The position numbers and the translations under genes are program-made. Positions 63,701 through 64,000 of a stretch of 64,000 nt of DNA are shown here, piece after piece. The stretch's first letter is position 1. The number at the start of each line of letters is the position of its first letter. Source of the stretch: Virgibacillus siamensis (lineage in GTDB: Bacteria; Bacillota; Bacilli; Bacillales; Amphibacillaceae). The stretch lies in NCBI RefSeq assembly GCF_900162695.1, contig NZ_FUIH01000007.1, forward strand, positions 2,356,001-2,420,000, written 5' to 3'. The notes beneath the pieces were generated by a model, which saw only the letters and a list, made by a program, of their open reading frames with translations, was not told the origin of the DNA and made no database searches.

Positions 63701-64000
63701 TTTCACACTGACATCTCCCGGTTTGGTCACGTCACTGCTCAAATTCGTGAGTTTAGCCTTTGCACCGGACTGCGATGCATTAACAGATATAAAATTCATA
63801 TCGGCGAATTGAATCTTCTCAATCACGGCATCGCCATTGTTTGTAATTTCATCGAAACTGTAAATAACATGGTTGCCGTCCACTTGTAACGAAAGCGTAA
63901 ATTCAGCATCAAGACCGGCGAATTCATCTTTAACTTTTAATGTATATATCGCCTCCTGATCACTGACTTTTTCAAATTCAACTTCCGGGTAATACAGCAT
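60764..64000 (-). CDS. GH101 endo-alpha-N-acetylgalactosaminidase (partial, runs off right edge)
   Basis: About 1,078 codons of a larger secreted protein; the true start lies outside the window. GH101 hallmarks: GYRIAMNFGSQAQQPFL (~219-235 of the visible part), SIGVHINAQEAYPEA, the nucleophile Asp368 in FIYLDVWYQDQW and the acid/base Glu394 in RVTTEFGTS. Galactose-binding-like and CBM-like domains follow (~630-1,000), then a helical C-terminal region (LDKDGAFNNDKTVHALKVHL). The enzyme releases whole core-1 disaccharide from Ser/Thr-linked mucin-type glycans outside the cell. It is upstream of the sialidase on the same strand. Confidence 0.94.
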   Translation of the reverse strand: MLYYPEVEFEKVSDQEAIYTLKVKDEFAGLDAEFTLSLQVDGNHVIYSFDEITNNGDAVIEKIQFADMNFISVNASQSGAKAKLTNLSSDVTKPGDVSVKVDESMKNIGSSKGYYTAFLSTDGLSAGVWSSSEVNGYHKLIASRYTNENGDKAIGIGSNSLFYHREFMPKPSSNKPVVKIAIAKDINNDNTVDWQDSAIEYRDIMQDIKGWEKVNNLIGYRIAMNFGSQAQQPFLKTLDNIKKVALSTDGLGQAVLLKGYASEGHDSAHPDYGDVGERMGGKEDLNTLIREAHNFNTSIGVHINAQEAYPEADAFSEKLINSPQAKGWGWLDQAYTIDKIWDLASGSRAERMDKLKAAAPGLDFIYLDVWYQDQWESNRVAEQIMERGWRVTTEFGTSIPNYSTWQHWAVDKNYGGPASKGINSTVLRFISNHQKDSWVLNWPEAGGTADHPLLGGFQLAGFEGWQSDKNYDHFIRKTFNVNLPTKFLQKYYITDWEKVEGDPTETNLSKQITLKDPSNGDKVVVTRKDNSRERIITLNGNVVLDGHKYLIPWIEQDFETPTPESNKLYHWNAAGGESTWTLPDEYKGVDSLKVYKLTDQGRTDMQEVDVVNNQITLNAEAETPYVVVKEGNDGPEVDKWSTGNHVHDSGFNTGTVDDRFTNIKGDKEAVDVKRTSKNGDARNLSSGDYYLNIDSPSEKTTVTRKLTDLEHGKDYVAEVYVENKSDAKASISVKSGRERVSNFTLRSLQKNYVKADSHATNDGYNSKMQRMQVSFTATGKNAKLTLSREAGEGSTEFDDIRIVQKSLDNHVSEDVFQQDFETVVQGIYPFVIGNTEGVQDNRIHLSELHAPYTQKGWAGKLVDDVIDGNWSLKVNTGANGLVYRTIPQHFHFEPGVTYKVSFDYQTTADSYRFISGDQAIDVHQIENAEGLTSNELLSSSTKTKTASFMITGSENGQTYIGIFNDGTQVNMHTGKGTFILDNLRIEETGVSDVSDIISIINELDKDGAFNNDKTVHALKVHLRPIKQLEKNELADKVVKHLKKYKELLNQKKEEGFMTNLAYKSLMDSTSTLMNEWQQ

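Overview
The window reads as chromosome of a low-to-moderate GC, Gram-positive, spore-former-type bacterium of the Bacillaceae, plausibly a halotolerant genus such as Virgibacillus, Oceanobacillus or Gracilibacillus. This rests on strong AGGAGG-type ribosome sites, many TTG/GTG starts, sigma-A promoters, CcpA-type cre boxes, YesM/YesN-type two-component genes and sugar ABC cassettes without their own ATPase. Genus is inference. Nearly all of it is accessory carbohydrate and amide catabolism.

Layout. 1-7.0 kb: GH38 alpha-mannosidase (cut by the left edge), a sugar-binding lipoprotein, mannose-6-phosphate isomerase and a ROK repressor. 7.4-11.3 kb: a large secreted GH2 beta-galactosidase with a C-terminal NPCBM-like module. 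11.5-18.6 kb: a sugar ABC cassette controlled by a three-gene sensor (membrane-anchored sugar-binding protein, YesM-like kinase, YesN-like regulator). 18.8-24.8 kb: a Gfo/Idh/MocA oxidoreductase and a chitobiose/cellobiose PTS operon (IIA, IIC, IIB, GH4) divergent from a GntR regulator and a ChbG-type deacetylase. 24.9-30.7 kb: an AbgA-AbgT-AbgB-like amide scavenging operon next to an unusual regulator. 31.0-35.6 kb: an N-carbamoylase-like M20 hydrolase, an amidohydrolase, an unrecognised membrane transporter and a TetR regulator. 35.8-44.3 kb: a second sugar ABC cassette, an orphan oligopeptide-type binding protein, a LacI regulator, a Gfo/Idh protein and a ROK kinase; three promoters here share an operator-like motif. 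44.9-64 kb: an O-glycan locus.

The O-glycan locus is the most coherent system. GH101 endo-alpha-N-acetylgalactosaminidase and a secreted GH33 sialidase strip mucin-type glycans outside the cell. An ABC importer takes up the core-1 disaccharide, and GH112 phosphorylase splits it inside. A GH35 beta-galactosidase, a Cys-type sulfatase and its own formylglycine-generating enzyme, all without signal peptides, imply that sulfated glycans are imported and desulfated in the cytoplasm. Two paralogous ROK kinases lacking the usual zinc motif probably act on the released sugars. An AraC regulator sits divergently. An IS110-family element has inserted between the two permease genes of this importer, and its long non-coding side could encode a bridge-type guide RNA.

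Other structure: three intergenic clusters of degenerate 21-bp repeats (two helical turns), a further TATC-type repeat cluster, two dispersed elements with inverted ends, and intercistronic hairpins after three sugar-binding-protein genes.
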